A DNA stretch of 64,000 bases from Paraburkholderia susongensis (GTDB lineage Bacteria; Pseudomonadota; Gammaproteobacteria; Burkholderiales; Burkholderiaceae), in NCBI RefSeq assembly GCF_900177725.1, contig NZ_FXAT01000006.1, positions 248,001 to 312,000 of the forward strand, given 5' to 3'. The position numbers were made by a program, and so were the translations under genes. This document shows positions 9,133 through 18,918 of the stretch, one piece after another. The stretch's first letter is position 1; the number at the start of each line of letters is the position of its first letter. The notes beneath the pieces are model-generated. The model saw nothing but the letters and a program-made list of their open reading frames with translations, was not told the origin of the DNA and made no database searches.

Positions 9133-9983
9133 TGTTTCCTACTCCCATCGCCCAAACCACGCAGCCGGTGCAATGGCTGTATCGCGTTGCGTTGCCGGTG
9201 TCGCTCGTCGTGTGGCTGCTGCCGCTAATCGCGATCGTGCTCACGTCGCTGCGCGGCCCCGCCGACATCCTCGCCGGCAACTACTGGGGCATGCCCACGC
9301 AGTGGCACGTCGAGTCGAACTATGTCGCGATCTTCGAGGGCACACCGCTCGCGCGCTATCTGCTCAACAGCTTTCTGATCACGCTGCCGGCCGTGGCCGG
9401 CGCGGTCGCGCTCAGTTGCCTGTCCGGCTTCGCGCTCGGCGTGTACCGGTTCAGGATGAATCTGCCGGTGTTCTTCCTGTTCGTCGCGGGCAACTTCGTG
9501 CCGTTTCAGATCCTGATGGTGCCGGTACGCACGCTGAGCCTGCGTCTCGGTCTGTACGACTCGGTGCTCGGGCTCGTGCTGTTCCATACCGCGTTTCAGA
9601 GCGGCTTCTGCACGTTCTTCATGCGCAACTTCATCCTGGATCTGCCGCGCGAACTGATCGACGCCGCGCGCATGGACGGCGCTACCGAGTTCCAGATCTT
9701 CCGCCGCGTCGTGCTGCCGCTCGTCAAGCCGGCCATTGCGGCCGTCTCGATCCTGATCTTCACGTTCGTGTGGAACGACTATTTCTGGGCCACGGTACTA
9801 ATCCAGGGCAATCACGCGATGCCGGTCACGGCCGGCCTGAGGGCGCTCAACGGCCAATGGGTCGCACAGTGGCATCTGGTCGCGGCGGGCTCGCTCGTCG
9901 CCGCACTGCCGCCGATCGTCATTTTCTTCATCAAGCAGCGGGACTTCATTACTGGCTTGACCATGGGCGCGACCAAGGGATAA
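9132..9983 (+). CDS. Sugar ABC transporter permease (MalG-like)
   Basis: 283 residues. The start overlaps the upstream stop (TGATG). It has six predicted helices and the EAA motif DAARMDGATEFQIFRRVVLPLVKPA, followed by the conserved FVWNDYFWATVLI segment seen in MalG-type permeases. It is the second half of the heterodimeric inner-membrane channel with the preceding gene. Confidence 0.94.
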   Translation: MFPTPIAQTTQPVQWLYRVALPVSLVVWLLPLIAIVLTSLRGPADILAGNYWGMPTQWHVESNYVAIFEGTPLARYLLNSFLITLPAVAGAVALSCLSGFALGVYRFRMNLPVFFLFVAGNFVPFQILMVPVRTLSLRLGLYDSVLGLVLFHTAFQSGFCTFFMRNFILDLPRELIDAARMDGATEFQIFRRVVLPLVKPAIAAVSILIFTFVWNDYFWATVLIQGNHAMPVTAGLRALNGQWVAQWHLVAAGSLVAALPPIVIFFIKQRDFITGLTMGATKG

Positions 9984-9990
9984 CAACTGC

Positions 9991-12150
9991 ATGCAAGCAA
10001 CACGTCTGATCCATCTGAGCAGCAACGCTATCAGCCTCGTGCTCGAACCGAACACCGCCGGTGCGCCCGTATGGCGCTACCTCGGCGCGCGAGCCGAGGA
10101 TGCTGCAAGCAGTCTCGCCGACGCGTGGCCCGCAGCCGGCGCGCGGCCGCTGCCGCCCACCGTGCTGGAAAACGATCCACCGCTCACGCTGATGCCCACG
10201 CACGGCCTCGGATGGTTCAACCAGCCGGCGCTGGCCGGCAGTCGCACCGCCGAAGGCGGCGACCTCGACTGGGCGCACGACTTCCGCACCGACCACGTCG
10301 AATGGGATACGCACACGCTGCGGGTCGCGTTGAGCGACAGCGTCGCGGGTCTCGGCCTGACGATCAGCTACACGCTCGAACCCGACTCGGGTGTCTTGAG
10401 CACGTGGGCCGAACTCGAGAACCGCGGCGACACGCCGTTCCGGCTCGACTGGCTCGCCGCCGCGTGTGTGCCGCTCGCGCCGGGCATGGACAGCGTGCTC
10501 GGCTTCAGCGGCAAGTGGACGCTCGAATTCCAGGAGCACCGCGAAACGCTCGGCGTCGCCACCTGGCGACGCGACAACCGGCGTGGCCGCACGTCTCACG
10601 ATTCGTTCCCCGGCGTAATCGCGGGCAGCACGCTCGGCGACGACGACGGCGTCGCGCTCGGCGCGCATCTCGGCTGGAGCGGTAATCACACGATCCTGAT
10701 CGAACCGCTCGCGGATGGCCGTCGTCAGTTGCAGATCGGCGAATGGCTCGCGCCGGGAGAAGTCGTGCTCGCGAAGGGCGAACGCTACCGCACGCCCAGC
10801 GCATACCTCGCGTTCAGCGCGCGTGGGCTGAATGGACTGAGCCAGCACTTTCACCAGTTCGTCCGACAGCATGTGCTCACGTGGCCCGACGGCCGCATGG
10901 CGCCTCGCCCAGTGCATCTGAATACGTGGGAGGCCGTGTATTGCAGACACGATCTCGATGATCTGAAGTCGCTCGCGTCCAGCGCGGCCGGGGTCGGCGT
11001 CGAGCGTTTCGTGCTCGACGACGGCTGGTTCCACCGGCGCGACAGCGACCGTGCCGCACTCGGCGACTGGTGGCCCGACGCGCGCAAGTATCCTCGAGGA
11101 CTCGCGCCGCTGATCGATCACGTGCGCAAGCTCGGCATGCAGTTCGGCCTGTGGGTCGAACCGGAGATGGTCAGCCCGGACAGCGACCTGTACCGTGCGC
11201 ATCCCGACTGGACGATGCATCTGGAAGGCCGGCCGCTCGTCACGGGCCGCAATCAGTTGATGCTGGATCTCGCGAACCGCGACGTCGAGGACTATCTGTT
11301 CGATGCGCTCGGCACACTGTTGGGCGAGCAACCGATCGGGTACCTGAAGTGGGACATGAACCGCGATCTCGCGACGGCCGGGCATCACGGGCGCGCTGCA
11401 TACCGCCGGCAGACCGAAGCATGCTACCGGCTGCTCGAACGGCTGCGCACCGCGTATCCGTCGGTCGAGATCGAGAGCTGCGCGTCGGGCGGCGGCCGCG
11501 CAGACTACGGAGTGCTCGCTCACATGCATCGCGTATGGACCAGCGACTGCAACGACGCGCTGACGCGCATCGGCATCCAGCGTGGCTTCCTACGCTTCTT
11601 TCCGCCCGAGGTAATGGGCGCGCACATCGGCCCCGCGGTGTCGCACACCACCGGCCGTAACCACGACATGGCGTTCCGCGCAGCGGTCGCGCTGCCTGGC
11701 CACCTCGGCCTCGAGATGGATGTACGCCTGCTCGATACCGAGGAGCGCGCAGCACTGCTTCGCTGGGTCGATCTCTACAAGACGTGGCGCGACGTCACGC
11801 ATGGCGGCACACTGCGTCAAGGTGAGATCGGTGCGTCGCTCGCCTGGCTGCAGATCGCCGCCGCCGATCGTAGTGCCGCATTCGTCGCAATCTACCGACG
11901 CCAGGAAGACAGCCACCGCTACATCGCACCGATGCAGGTGAAGGGACTCGAACCGACGCGCCGCTATCGCGTGCAGATCCTGCACATGCCGACCGCGCCG
12001 CACTACGCGAAACCATCCGGTCTGCTTGCGACGTTCGCCGCGCAAGGCCTCGTGCTGTCCGGCGCGACGCTCGCCGACCTCGGCGTGCCGGTGCCGCCAC
12101 TGCCACCTGAATCGGCGGTGGTGATCGGCTGTACGGAGGTAATGGACTGA
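9991..12150 (+). CDS. Alpha-galactosidase, glycoside hydrolase family 36
   Basis: 719 residues, the usual size for bacterial GH36. An N-terminal beta-supersandwich (about 1-310) is followed by a TIM barrel with VLDDGWFHRRDSD, LGMQFGLWVEPEMVSPDSDLY and YLKWDMNRDL, where D455 is the expected nucleophile, then WTSDCNDALTRIGIQ with D519 the likely acid/base. There is no signal peptide, so it acts in the cytoplasm on imported oligosaccharides such as melibiose, raffinose or galactosylated fragments, releasing galactose. The gene starts seven bases after the permease and closes the operon. Substrate length preference cannot be read from sequence. Confidence 0.95.
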   Translation: MQATRLIHLSSNAISLVLEPNTAGAPVWRYLGARAEDAASSLADAWPAAGARPLPPTVLENDPPLTLMPTHGLGWFNQPALAGSRTAEGGDLDWAHDFRTDHVEWDTHTLRVALSDSVAGLGLTISYTLEPDSGVLSTWAELENRGDTPFRLDWLAAACVPLAPGMDSVLGFSGKWTLEFQEHRETLGVATWRRDNRRGRTSHDSFPGVIAGSTLGDDDGVALGAHLGWSGNHTILIEPLADGRRQLQIGEWLAPGEVVLAKGERYRTPSAYLAFSARGLNGLSQHFHQFVRQHVLTWPDGRMAPRPVHLNTWEAVYCRHDLDDLKSLASSAAGVGVERFVLDDGWFHRRDSDRAALGDWWPDARKYPRGLAPLIDHVRKLGMQFGLWVEPEMVSPDSDLYRAHPDWTMHLEGRPLVTGRNQLMLDLANRDVEDYLFDALGTLLGEQPIGYLKWDMNRDLATAGHHGRAAYRRQTEACYRLLERLRTAYPSVEIESCASGGGRADYGVLAHMHRVWTSDCNDALTRIGIQRGFLRFFPPEVMGAHIGPAVSHTTGRNHDMAFRAAVALPGHLGLEMDVRLLDTEERAALLRWVDLYKTWRDVTHGGTLRQGEIGASLAWLQIAAADRSAAFVAIYRRQEDSHRYIAPMQVKGLEPTRRYRVQILHMPTAPHYAKPSGLLATFAAQGLVLSGATLADLGVPVPPLPPESAVVIGCTEVMD

Positions 12151-12412
12151 CTGTTGTAATCCCGCGCGGCGGTTCAGGGCGAGCAGCTTTCGAGATTGAC
12201 GGCAATCGCATTACCTCTTTTTTGGAAACGCGAGATGTTGCATCATCACGCGATCATCCAATCCTTAACGAAACCTTAAGAACTACGCAGTCCGGAATAA
12301 AAATAAATCCAGAATAAAGATAAAAAATAGCCAGTCACAAGAATGACTTTATTTCGCTGCACATTCTCGTCCCGCACTACCAAATATTTCCTGGTAAACA
12401 AAAGGACGAGAC

Positions 12413-14086
12413 ATGAAGACGATCTGGAAATGGAAGCGTAAGCAAAATGCAATCTGCGCAGCCGTCGCGCTGCTCGCGGGACTGCACTCAGCCGTCGCCG
12501 CGGCCGATGAACACGACCACGACCGCGATCACGAGGGCGCGTCGGTCAAGCATGTGCTGCTGATCAGTTTCGATGGTCTGCACGAACAGGACGTCGCCCG
12601 TTGCATCGGCGCTAACACGTGCCCCAATCTTGCACTGCTCGCGAAATCCGGCACGACCTACGCGAACGCTCATACGCCGGGTCTGTCGGATTCGTTCCCC
12701 GGACTCGCGGCGCTCGTCACCGGCGGTTCGCCGAAATCCGCGGGCCTTTTCTACGACGTCTCCTACGACCGCACGCTCTATTCGCCGTCCGATAGCAATT
12801 GCACGGGCAAGACGGGCTGGAACGTCGTGTTCGATGAAACGACCGGCATCGATGGCGAGAACGGCGGTGCTCTCACGCATCTCGACGGTGGCGGCGCGTT
12901 CAATCCGCAGGCCATCCCGCACGCTTTGGTCAATGGTGTCTGCACCCCCGTCTATCCGCACAACTATCTGAAGACCAATACCGTCTTCGAAGTCATCAAG
13001 AGCAATGTGAAGAACGCGCGCACCGCGTGGGCGGACAAACACGCGTGGGGCTACGACTGGCTCAACGGACCGTCCGGTGCCGGCGTCGACGATCTTTCCC
13101 GCACGGAAATCAATTCGATCGATCCGGCGACCAACACCTACTACCTCGACACCTATACGCACACGGAAAAATTCGATAACTACCATGTGCAGTCGATGAT
13201 CAATGAAATCGACGGCAAGGACTCGACGGGGCAATCGAGCGCCGCCGTCCCCACCGTGTTCGGCGCCAACTTCCAGACCTTGAGCGTCGCGCAGAAAGCC
13301 ACGGTCGCAACGGGCGGCGGCTATCTCGACGCGAGCTTCACTCCGGGTCCGCAGGTCGCTGGTGCGATCGCCTATCTGGACGACGCGTTGGGACGCATCG
13401 TGTCCGAATTGAAACAACGCAACCTCTATTCGTCGACGGCGATCATCGTCACCGCGAAGCACGGTCAATCGCCGACCGACCATTCGAAGCTCGTGAAGAA
13501 TGGCGATACGCTCTCCAAACTGCTTGAAGCGAACAACTATCTCGACCCGAACGGCAAGTTCGGGCAGAACAGTACGCAAAGCGGCAACCTCAACGACGGA
13601 ACCGGGCTCGTCGGCACGGGCTTCGTGCAGACCGACGACGTCGGCCTGATCTGGCTGCGCGATCAAAGCCAGTTGCCGGCGGTCGTGACGACGCTGAAAG
13701 CCAATCTAAGCTGTAACGCTCCCGGCATTTGCGCCGACGGCCCGCAGGCTTACATTCTCTCTGGCCCGCAACTGAGCAACGGGTTCGGCGATCCGGCGCG
13801 CGGACGCACGCCGGACATCATCGTCCAGCCGAACCCGGGGGTCATTTACACGTCGAGCACGGCCAAGGACGAAGAGCACGGCGGCAACGCACCCGATGAC
13901 AGCCATCTCGGCCTCGTGGTCTACGTGCCTCACGCGCATCACGCAGGGCAGGTCAGCAACGAGCGTGTGCTCACCACGCAGGTTGCGCCGACGATCCTGC
14001 GTCTGCTCGATGTCAAGCCGCAACTGCTGCATTCCGTCGCTGTCGAGGGAACGCGTGCGCTGCCGCAGTTCGATCGCGAGGACTGA
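12413..14086 (+). CDS. Secreted type I phosphodiesterase/nucleotide pyrophosphatase-like enzyme (alkaline phosphatase superfamily)
   Basis: 557 residues. An AAGGACGAG site precedes the ATG. A signal peptide (AAVALLAGLHSAVAA) is followed by a short His/Asp-rich stretch (DEHDHDRDH) and then the metallo-fold: VLLISFDGLH (metal ligand D54), PGLSDSFPGL (S94 at the place of the catalytic Thr/Ser), VTAKHGQSPTDH and EEHGGNAPDDSH as later metal ligands. These match the PF01663 family, which cleaves phosphodiesters or phosphonates. No substrate is evident. It stands alone between an AT-rich leader and a strong terminator. A sulfatase is less likely, because no Cys/Ser-x-Pro-x-Arg maturation motif is present. 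Confidence 0.82.
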   Translation: MKTIWKWKRKQNAICAAVALLAGLHSAVAAADEHDHDRDHEGASVKHVLLISFDGLHEQDVARCIGANTCPNLALLAKSGTTYANAHTPGLSDSFPGLAALVTGGSPKSAGLFYDVSYDRTLYSPSDSNCTGKTGWNVVFDETTGIDGENGGALTHLDGGGAFNPQAIPHALVNGVCTPVYPHNYLKTNTVFEVIKSNVKNARTAWADKHAWGYDWLNGPSGAGVDDLSRTEINSIDPATNTYYLDTYTHTEKFDNYHVQSMINEIDGKDSTGQSSAAVPTVFGANFQTLSVAQKATVATGGGYLDASFTPGPQVAGAIAYLDDALGRIVSELKQRNLYSSTAIIVTAKHGQSPTDHSKLVKNGDTLSKLLEANNYLDPNGKFGQNSTQSGNLNDGTGLVGTGFVQTDDVGLIWLRDQSQLPAVVTTLKANLSCNAPGICADGPQAYILSGPQLSNGFGDPARGRTPDIIVQPNPGVIYTSSTAKDEEHGGNAPDDSHLGLVVYVPHAHHAGQVSNERVLTTQVAPTILRLLDVKPQLLHSVAVEGTRALPQFDRED

Positions 14087-14128
14087 GCGTCCGCGTAATC
14101 TTTGAATCGTCCAGCCGTCACCCGGAAA

Positions 14129-14164
14129 AAAGCCCCGCAGTCACCTCCTGCGGGGCTTTCTTTT
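14129..14164 (+). terminator. Rho-independent terminator after the phosphodiesterase gene
   Basis: A perfect 12-base stem (AAAGCCCCGCAG paired with CTGCGGGGCTTT) with a seven-base loop, followed by CTTTT. It lies about 40 bases after the stop at 14086. The A-rich left side could also let it work for the opposing GH28 gene. Confidence 0.9.
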
Positions 14165-14215
14165 CCGGACTCCCGGTTCGAAACCGCGAGTCCGGAGCTT
14201 TGACGGGAAGAGCGA

Positions 14216-16882
14216 TTACTTCACGTTCGGGAACGCCGGCCAGGACGACGCCTGATCGCACAGCGACAGCTTCGGATTCTGTGCAACGATCGTCGCGGCA
14301 GGATTCGTGTCGTTCGCCGCGCCTGCGTCATCGCTGCCGTTGACGGTCAGGTTGAGCGTGTTCGTCGTAGCCGTGTACTTGCCAGCGCCACCCGACGTGT
14401 TGGTCAGGATGCCGCCCGTGCCGTGAGCGAACGACTGCCCGATCAGGCTGACATTCGCGCCGAGGTTCAGCGTGGCATTGGCCGCCTTCGATTGCGAAGA
14501 ACCGTCGGTCGAGCCGATGTTCACCACACCCTTGCTCAGGTTCGAGATACCCAGCGCGACGTCGTTATCCGCCACCACGTTATTCATGTTCAGCTGAATG
14601 ACGCTCTGCGTATTGGCGAAGCTCGTGTCGGCATGCAGGCCACGGAACGTCAGATTGCCGCCGCCCGCTTTACCCGCCGCCTTGTTGGCCGGGATGTTCA
14701 TCATGCGGATATTGCTGAGGTTGATGTCGTGGAAGCTCGGGATCAACCAGCCAAGACCGGTGTACGAGATCGGATCGGCACTCGGGCCCGTGTAGTACAT
14801 GTCGAACACGAGGAAGTCCTTCACCCCGCGCATGCATGCGCCGTCATAGTAGATGTTGCTGACGTCGCCGCCGCGCGCCTGACCGCTCTTGATGCGCAGG
14901 CCCACGATGCCCATATCCGTCGACGAGTTGGTGCCGTCGTAGATATTGTCGAAGTAGTTGTCGTAGAAGTGAATGTTTCGGACACCTGCATTCGTCGGGC
15001 TGCCGATCGACAGCCCATGACCGTTGTAGTTGTGGTTGTGCGCAACCGTAATGCCGTAGGTGCGGTTCGACGAAACGCCACGGTTACCGTCGATGCCCCA
15101 CTGCATGTTAGCCGGCGTCGAGCCGTTCTGCGCACCGCGTGCCGCAGCCGGACGCGGATCCTGCAAACCACCCTTGAACGCGACGTTGTCGTCGGACGGG
15201 CTCAGGTAGTTGTACACGATCGCCACGTTCTTCACGTAGCCGTCGAAGTAGACCTGGCCGCTCGACGTCGTCTTGCTGCCCGTGCCGAGCGCCGCGTGCT
15301 CCGGTCCCGCCGCAACGCTCGGGTCGACACCGTCGGTGTTCTTCACGCCGGTCGAGCTGGCATCGATCGTCGCACCCGTGTAGAGATGCGAGTACGAACC
15401 GCTGACGCCGTCGAACGCGTCGTTGTTCATGCCGACGCTCGCCTGGTTCGCCGCATCCGGCAGCAACGGCGTGATGATCTTGATGCCCCACACGGTCAAG
15501 CCGTCCACGCCGTCGGCTTCGACGGTGAAGAAGGTGCTGTTGCGCAACGTGATCTGATACAGCGACAGGTTCTTCGACTGCTGCATCCACAGCATGCCGG
15601 GGTTGCCCTGGAAGCTGTACGGACCGCCGCCGATGTCTTTGTTGCCGTGGTACGAGATGTCCCACCAGCTCGCCGGCACCCAGCGCGCGCAGCCCGTGGT
15701 GCCGGCGTTACAGCCGCCGCCCGCGACCGTCATGCCACTCGGCACGCTGGTCGCCTGACGGTTCACCACATAGGTGACAGCCGGCGTGGTAAGCGTCGTC
15801 TTGCCCATCGCGGTCACCACGTCGCAAGCCGTGCCTTCAGGCGCGAGCGTACCGGCGCGGTAGGCAGCGATCGTGTTCGTGCAGCTGAACTTCGGCGTCG
15901 TGACGCCGGTGATGTTGTTGCCCGAATAGGTGAACGCCTCGGTGACGCCGGTTGCCCAGCGGATCGTCGGATACAGCGCCGACGAGCTGATGAGCGGCAT
16001 GTAGCCACGCGCGTCGATCGAGCCCGTGCCCATGATCGACGCGTTGACCGTATGCGTGCCGCGAATCAGCGGATAGCAGTTCTGCATGCCGCTCACGCCC
16101 GCGAGCGTCGCCTGGCCCGCGTTGACGGTGCCGGCCGGGGCGGGAAGCCCGTCCGGATTGTTGATCGCGGCGCCGCAGGTGATCGCGTTCGGCCGGTCTT
16201 GCGCGGTCTTGTCGTAGACCACGACGTCGCGGCTCGCGAACAGCGTGACGCCGTCGTCGACCCAGAGCGTGACGCCGGACGGCAGAACGAGCGGGCCACT
16301 CAAAAACGCATTGCCCGAGCCGCCGCTGTTCCTGACCAGACGCACCGCGAACTTGGTGGCCTTGTAGGCCGGGTTCGACAGCGTTTCGCTCGAGGCGCCC
16401 GCGATGTTGACGAGCGGATTATTGGCCGCCTGTTGCGTTGCGGCTGCCTGCTGATCGGCCTGTGTGATCTTCGCGCCGACTTCGGCGTCCACGGCGGCGC
16501 CGCAGGCGTCGAGCGCGGCCTGGATGCGCGCCTGGTCCGGGTTGTTCAGCGCCGTCGTTGCGCCGCCATAGGTCGCCGGCGTCGGGTCCGCGCTGACCGG
16601 AAGCGAACCGTCGGCGTTCTTGACGAGCTTGTTGCTGGCTTCGAGAACCGAGCAGACCTGCGTATCCGACGGCAATGCCGGGGAATCAGGCAGGTTCGTG
16701 TCGGCGGCGTAGCGGCCCGGAGTCCAGGCCGGATTGGTCGGCGTGGTCGGGTTGGTGGCTGGGGGGGTGGTCGAGTTGGAGCTGGAGCTCGAGCCTGCAA
16801 CGCCGTTTCCGTCGCCGCAACCGGCGACGGTCAGGACCAACAGGCCGAGCACGACTAGCTCTCGGGCCGAACGCATCTTCAT
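14216..16882 (-). CDS. Polygalacturonase-type glycoside hydrolase family 28, exported lipoprotein
   Basis: 888 residues, much longer than typical GH28 enzymes (about 400-600). AAGGAG lies seven bases before the ATG at 16882. The N-terminus has a lipobox (LTVAGC) followed by a Ser/Thr/Pro linker, so it is probably a surface or periplasmic lipoprotein. All four GH28 signatures are present: NTDGVD (D517), SDDN (D564, D565), GHGLSIGS (H622) and RIK (R663, K665). This supports inverting hydrolysis of galacturonan in a right-handed beta-helix. Long inserts precede the catalytic motifs. The neighbouring galactosidase operon fits pectin side-chain use. Endo versus exo mode is not readable. Confidence 0.88.
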   Translation of the reverse strand: MKMRSARELVVLGLLVLTVAGCGDGNGVAGSSSSSNSTTPPATNPTTPTNPAWTPGRYAADTNLPDSPALPSDTQVCSVLEASNKLVKNADGSLPVSADPTPATYGGATTALNNPDQARIQAALDACGAAVDAEVGAKITQADQQAAATQQAANNPLVNIAGASSETLSNPAYKATKFAVRLVRNSGGSGNAFLSGPLVLPSGVTLWVDDGVTLFASRDVVVYDKTAQDRPNAITCGAAINNPDGLPAPAGTVNAGQATLAGVSGMQNCYPLIRGTHTVNASIMGTGSIDARGYMPLISSSALYPTIRWATGVTEAFTYSGNNITGVTTPKFSCTNTIAAYRAGTLAPEGTACDVVTAMGKTTLTTPAVTYVVNRQATSVPSGMTVAGGGCNAGTTGCARWVPASWWDISYHGNKDIGGGPYSFQGNPGMLWMQQSKNLSLYQITLRNSTFFTVEADGVDGLTVWGIKIITPLLPDAANQASVGMNNDAFDGVSGSYSHLYTGATIDASSTGVKNTDGVDPSVAAGPEHAALGTGSKTTSSGQVYFDGYVKNVAIVYNYLSPSDDNVAFKGGLQDPRPAAARGAQNGSTPANMQWGIDGNRGVSSNRTYGITVAHNHNYNGHGLSIGSPTNAGVRNIHFYDNYFDNIYDGTNSSTDMGIVGLRIKSGQARGGDVSNIYYDGACMRGVKDFLVFDMYYTGPSADPISYTGLGWLIPSFHDINLSNIRMMNIPANKAAGKAGGGNLTFRGLHADTSFANTQSVIQLNMNNVVADNDVALGISNLSKGVVNIGSTDGSSQSKAANATLNLGANVSLIGQSFAHGTGGILTNTSGGAGKYTATTNTLNLTVNGSDDAGAANDTNPAATIVAQNPKLSLCDQASSWPAFPNVK

Positions 16883-17615
16883 CAGTTATCTCCTTGGGAG
16901 TGGATCCAGCTCGCGCTCTAGACACGCCTCGCGCTCCTCGCATCGACGCCAGGAAAGCAGCAGGTCGTGCAGAGCTATTAGTGTTCGTTATAAGACATCG
17001 TATGAGATACAACCGTAAAACCCCGGCTGCCAATCACCTCGTGGAAGACCTCGCGAACGTTGCGGCCCTTAGCCGATACGACGATCCAGTCCACGGCCCA
17101 ACCCCTGAAGCCGCAGTGCAACAGGTGTTCCTTTCCGGTATGGGACCGCGTCTCTCGAATAGTTTTTCTACCGGGTCAGCCGCCCGACTGCCCGGCGGCG
17201 CCTCGTCCTGGCAAGCTCACTGTGCCAAAGTTGTCAGGCAATGATGTAATTCATCGTACAACATTTGCCGAATGATGCTTCAGTCAACGCCACTCTTTCA
17301 ATTACAGTAAACCCCACCCTCCCGAGTCGGGTGACGCTCAGGGCGTGAAAAAAGGGAGGTGAAAGAGTGAATCCCGGCGTGCGCCGTCCAGCGGGATTGG
17401 CCGGCGTGGAAAGCCCTTGTTGTCAGTCAGGTCTGCGTGCAATCTGACAAGCTGCGAAACCTCGGCGAGGGTCACATAAGCCGTCGGCCGATCCATCGAA
17501 AGTAATGACCGGCTCGCGAGAGCCCCAGCCAATAGGGCTTCGCACGCTCGGGTATGATGAAAGCTCATCACCCTTTGGATCGAACCCGCATCGAGCCGGC
17601 CGTCGGGAGCCCATC
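16883..17615. other. Divergent intergenic region between GH28 and LysE genes
   Basis: About 730 bases with no convincing conserved gene. It should hold the promoters of both flanking genes. One TGTA-N8-TACA dyad occurs at 17245-17260. A minus-strand open frame at 17338-17571 is listed separately. Confidence 0.5.
17338..17571 (-). CDS. Small hypothetical open reading frame, weak AlpA-like resemblance
   Basis: 77 codons from an ATG preceded by AAGGG. The middle part (YVTLAEVSQLVRL then GFPRRPIPLDG) loosely follows the pattern of AlpA/MerR-type small winged helix proteins, where an EVSxLVxLS helix precedes an FPxPxxLGG turn. The recognition Ser-Thr-Ile-Tyr helix is not seen. It could be a relic or a chance frame in GC-rich DNA. 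No function is assigned. Confidence 0.2.
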   Translation of the reverse strand: MMSFHHTRACEALLAGALASRSLLSMDRPTAYVTLAEVSQLVRLHADLTDNKGFPRRPIPLDGARRDSLFHLPFFTP

Positions 17616-18227
17616 TTGCAATTCGCCAATACCTTGCTCGCGCTCGCGGGTGTCCTGTTCCTGAGTGTCGCCAGCCCAGGGCCGAATTTTCTGATCGTCA
17701 CCTCGACGGCGATTACGTCGCAACGCGCCGGCATCATGACCGGCCTCGGACTTGCCGCCGCTTCCGGCACCTGGGCATTGATCGCCATTGCGGGACTCAG
17801 CCTGATCGTTGCGCACGTGACGTGGATCGGCACCGCGCTTCGAGTCGCGGGCGCCCTTTATCTGCTGTGGCTCGGCATGAAAATGATCGTGACCGCGCGA
17901 CGGCCGTTGCCGGTTTCAGCTTCGAGCGCGACCTCGGGTTGGAGCGCCGCGAAGAAAGGCTATTTCGTCAGCATGACGAACCCGAAATCCGTCGCGTTCT
18001 ACGGCAGTATCTTCGCGCTGATGGTGCCCGCCCATGCGCCGATGTGGCTCGATCTCGCCGTCGTCGGACTGTCGATCGGCATCTCGTGCGCGTGGTACTG
18101 CGCGATGGCGCTGCTCGCCTCGCACCCCGCCGTGCGTCGAACGCTGGTTCGGCGCAAGGCCGTGCTCGATACTGCCGCGGGTCTGCTGCTAGTGGGGCTG
18201 GGCGGCCGCATGCTGGCGGGTCGTTGA
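17616..18227 (+). CDS. LysE/RhtB-family amino acid exporter
   Basis: About 203 residues from a TTG start at 17616, chosen because GGGAG lies seven bases upstream and the length then equals RhtB-type exporters; the frame is open from 17505. The N-terminus FANTLLALAGVLFLSVASPGPNFLIV contains the conserved SPGPN motif of the family. Five or six membrane helices follow, with the mid-protein segment GYFVSMTNPKSVAFYGSIFA. It would export amino acids or small homologues by proton exchange. It converges on the PPC gene with a 12-base gap. Substrate unknown. Confidence 0.88.
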   Translation: MQFANTLLALAGVLFLSVASPGPNFLIVTSTAITSQRAGIMTGLGLAAASGTWALIAIAGLSLIVAHVTWIGTALRVAGALYLLWLGMKMIVTARRPLPVSASSATSGWSAAKKGYFVSMTNPKSVAFYGSIFALMVPAHAPMWLDLAVVGLSIGISCAWYCAMALLASHPAVRRTLVRRKAVLDTAAGLLLVGLGGRMLAGR

Positions 18228-18239
18228 GCGCGGTGCGCT

Positions 18240-18653
18240 TCAATCGGGCTTGACTTGCGTCCCGCCACGAATCACAAGCTCGACAAAACCGGTGCGCGGA
18301 TCAGGCTCACGGGCGAAGCAATGATCCGGCAGCTGCACGAGCAACAACTCCACGGTCGTACGTACCGTGCAGCCGTGCGCCACATGACCGCCTGACACCT
18401 GGCCGCGCGCGTCCGCGATGGACATGTGCAGGTGAGCGCCATCGGGCGATACCGAACCGGCGAGCGTCAATATTTCAAGGTCACCGCGAATTTCCGTCGC
18501 CGCTTCGGCTCCCGCGAATCGCAACGCCGCGACGCTGAGGCTGCCGATGCCCTGCACGACGAAAGCCGCTTGCAGCCCGCTCTGATGCAGCGTGTCTTCG
18601 ATAGCGGCGCGCACGTCGTCGCCGGGAGAGAGTCGTAGAGGATGAGCTTGCAT
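18240..18653 (-). CDS. PPC (DUF296) domain protein
   Basis: 137 residues forming a single PPC domain. The family core is visible as VVQGIGSLSVAALRFAG, then DGAHLHMSIADARGQVSGGHV with the conserved His pair and GGH turn. In plants the domain accompanies AT-hooks; bacterial members are free-standing trimers of unknown role. No DNA-binding motif is attached here. Confidence 0.85.
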   Translation of the reverse strand: MQAHPLRLSPGDDVRAAIEDTLHQSGLQAAFVVQGIGSLSVAALRFAGAEAATEIRGDLEILTLAGSVSPDGAHLHMSIADARGQVSGGHVAHGCTVRTTVELLLVQLPDHCFAREPDPRTGFVELVIRGGTQVKPD

Positions 18654-18918
18654 GTGAGGACGTACTCCATAACTTGCCGCATGGCGCCGTGTAGCACGGC
18701 CAATTCCACTCGCCTACCTCACAAATCAGACAGGTTGTGGCGTTCAGGCATTCGTCTATCGTCCCTCTTACTTCGTGGACGGCGGGGAAAGGCAGGAAAA
18801 AACCGTTCGGCGAAGTCGGCGCACTGCGGGGGTGTCGCCTGAAGCATGGAAGTTGTTAGGTATTGCAATCTTAAATGCAGTGATCGGCTATTCGTCGTCA
18901 ACTGGAGAAATAAGAGCA

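Noticed and set aside
9949..11529. 526-codon minus-strand frame across the alpha-galactosidase
   Set aside because: Antisense shadow of GH36; no family motif and no ribosome site.
12612..12624. CTAACACGTG half-match to the LacI operator
   Set aside because: Lies inside the phosphodiesterase coding region and is only a half-site.
14423..16858. 811-codon open frame on the plus strand opposite the GH28 gene
   Set aside because: Arg/Ala/His/Val-rich composition without domains; it is the antisense shadow of a GC-rich gene whose own motifs are intact.
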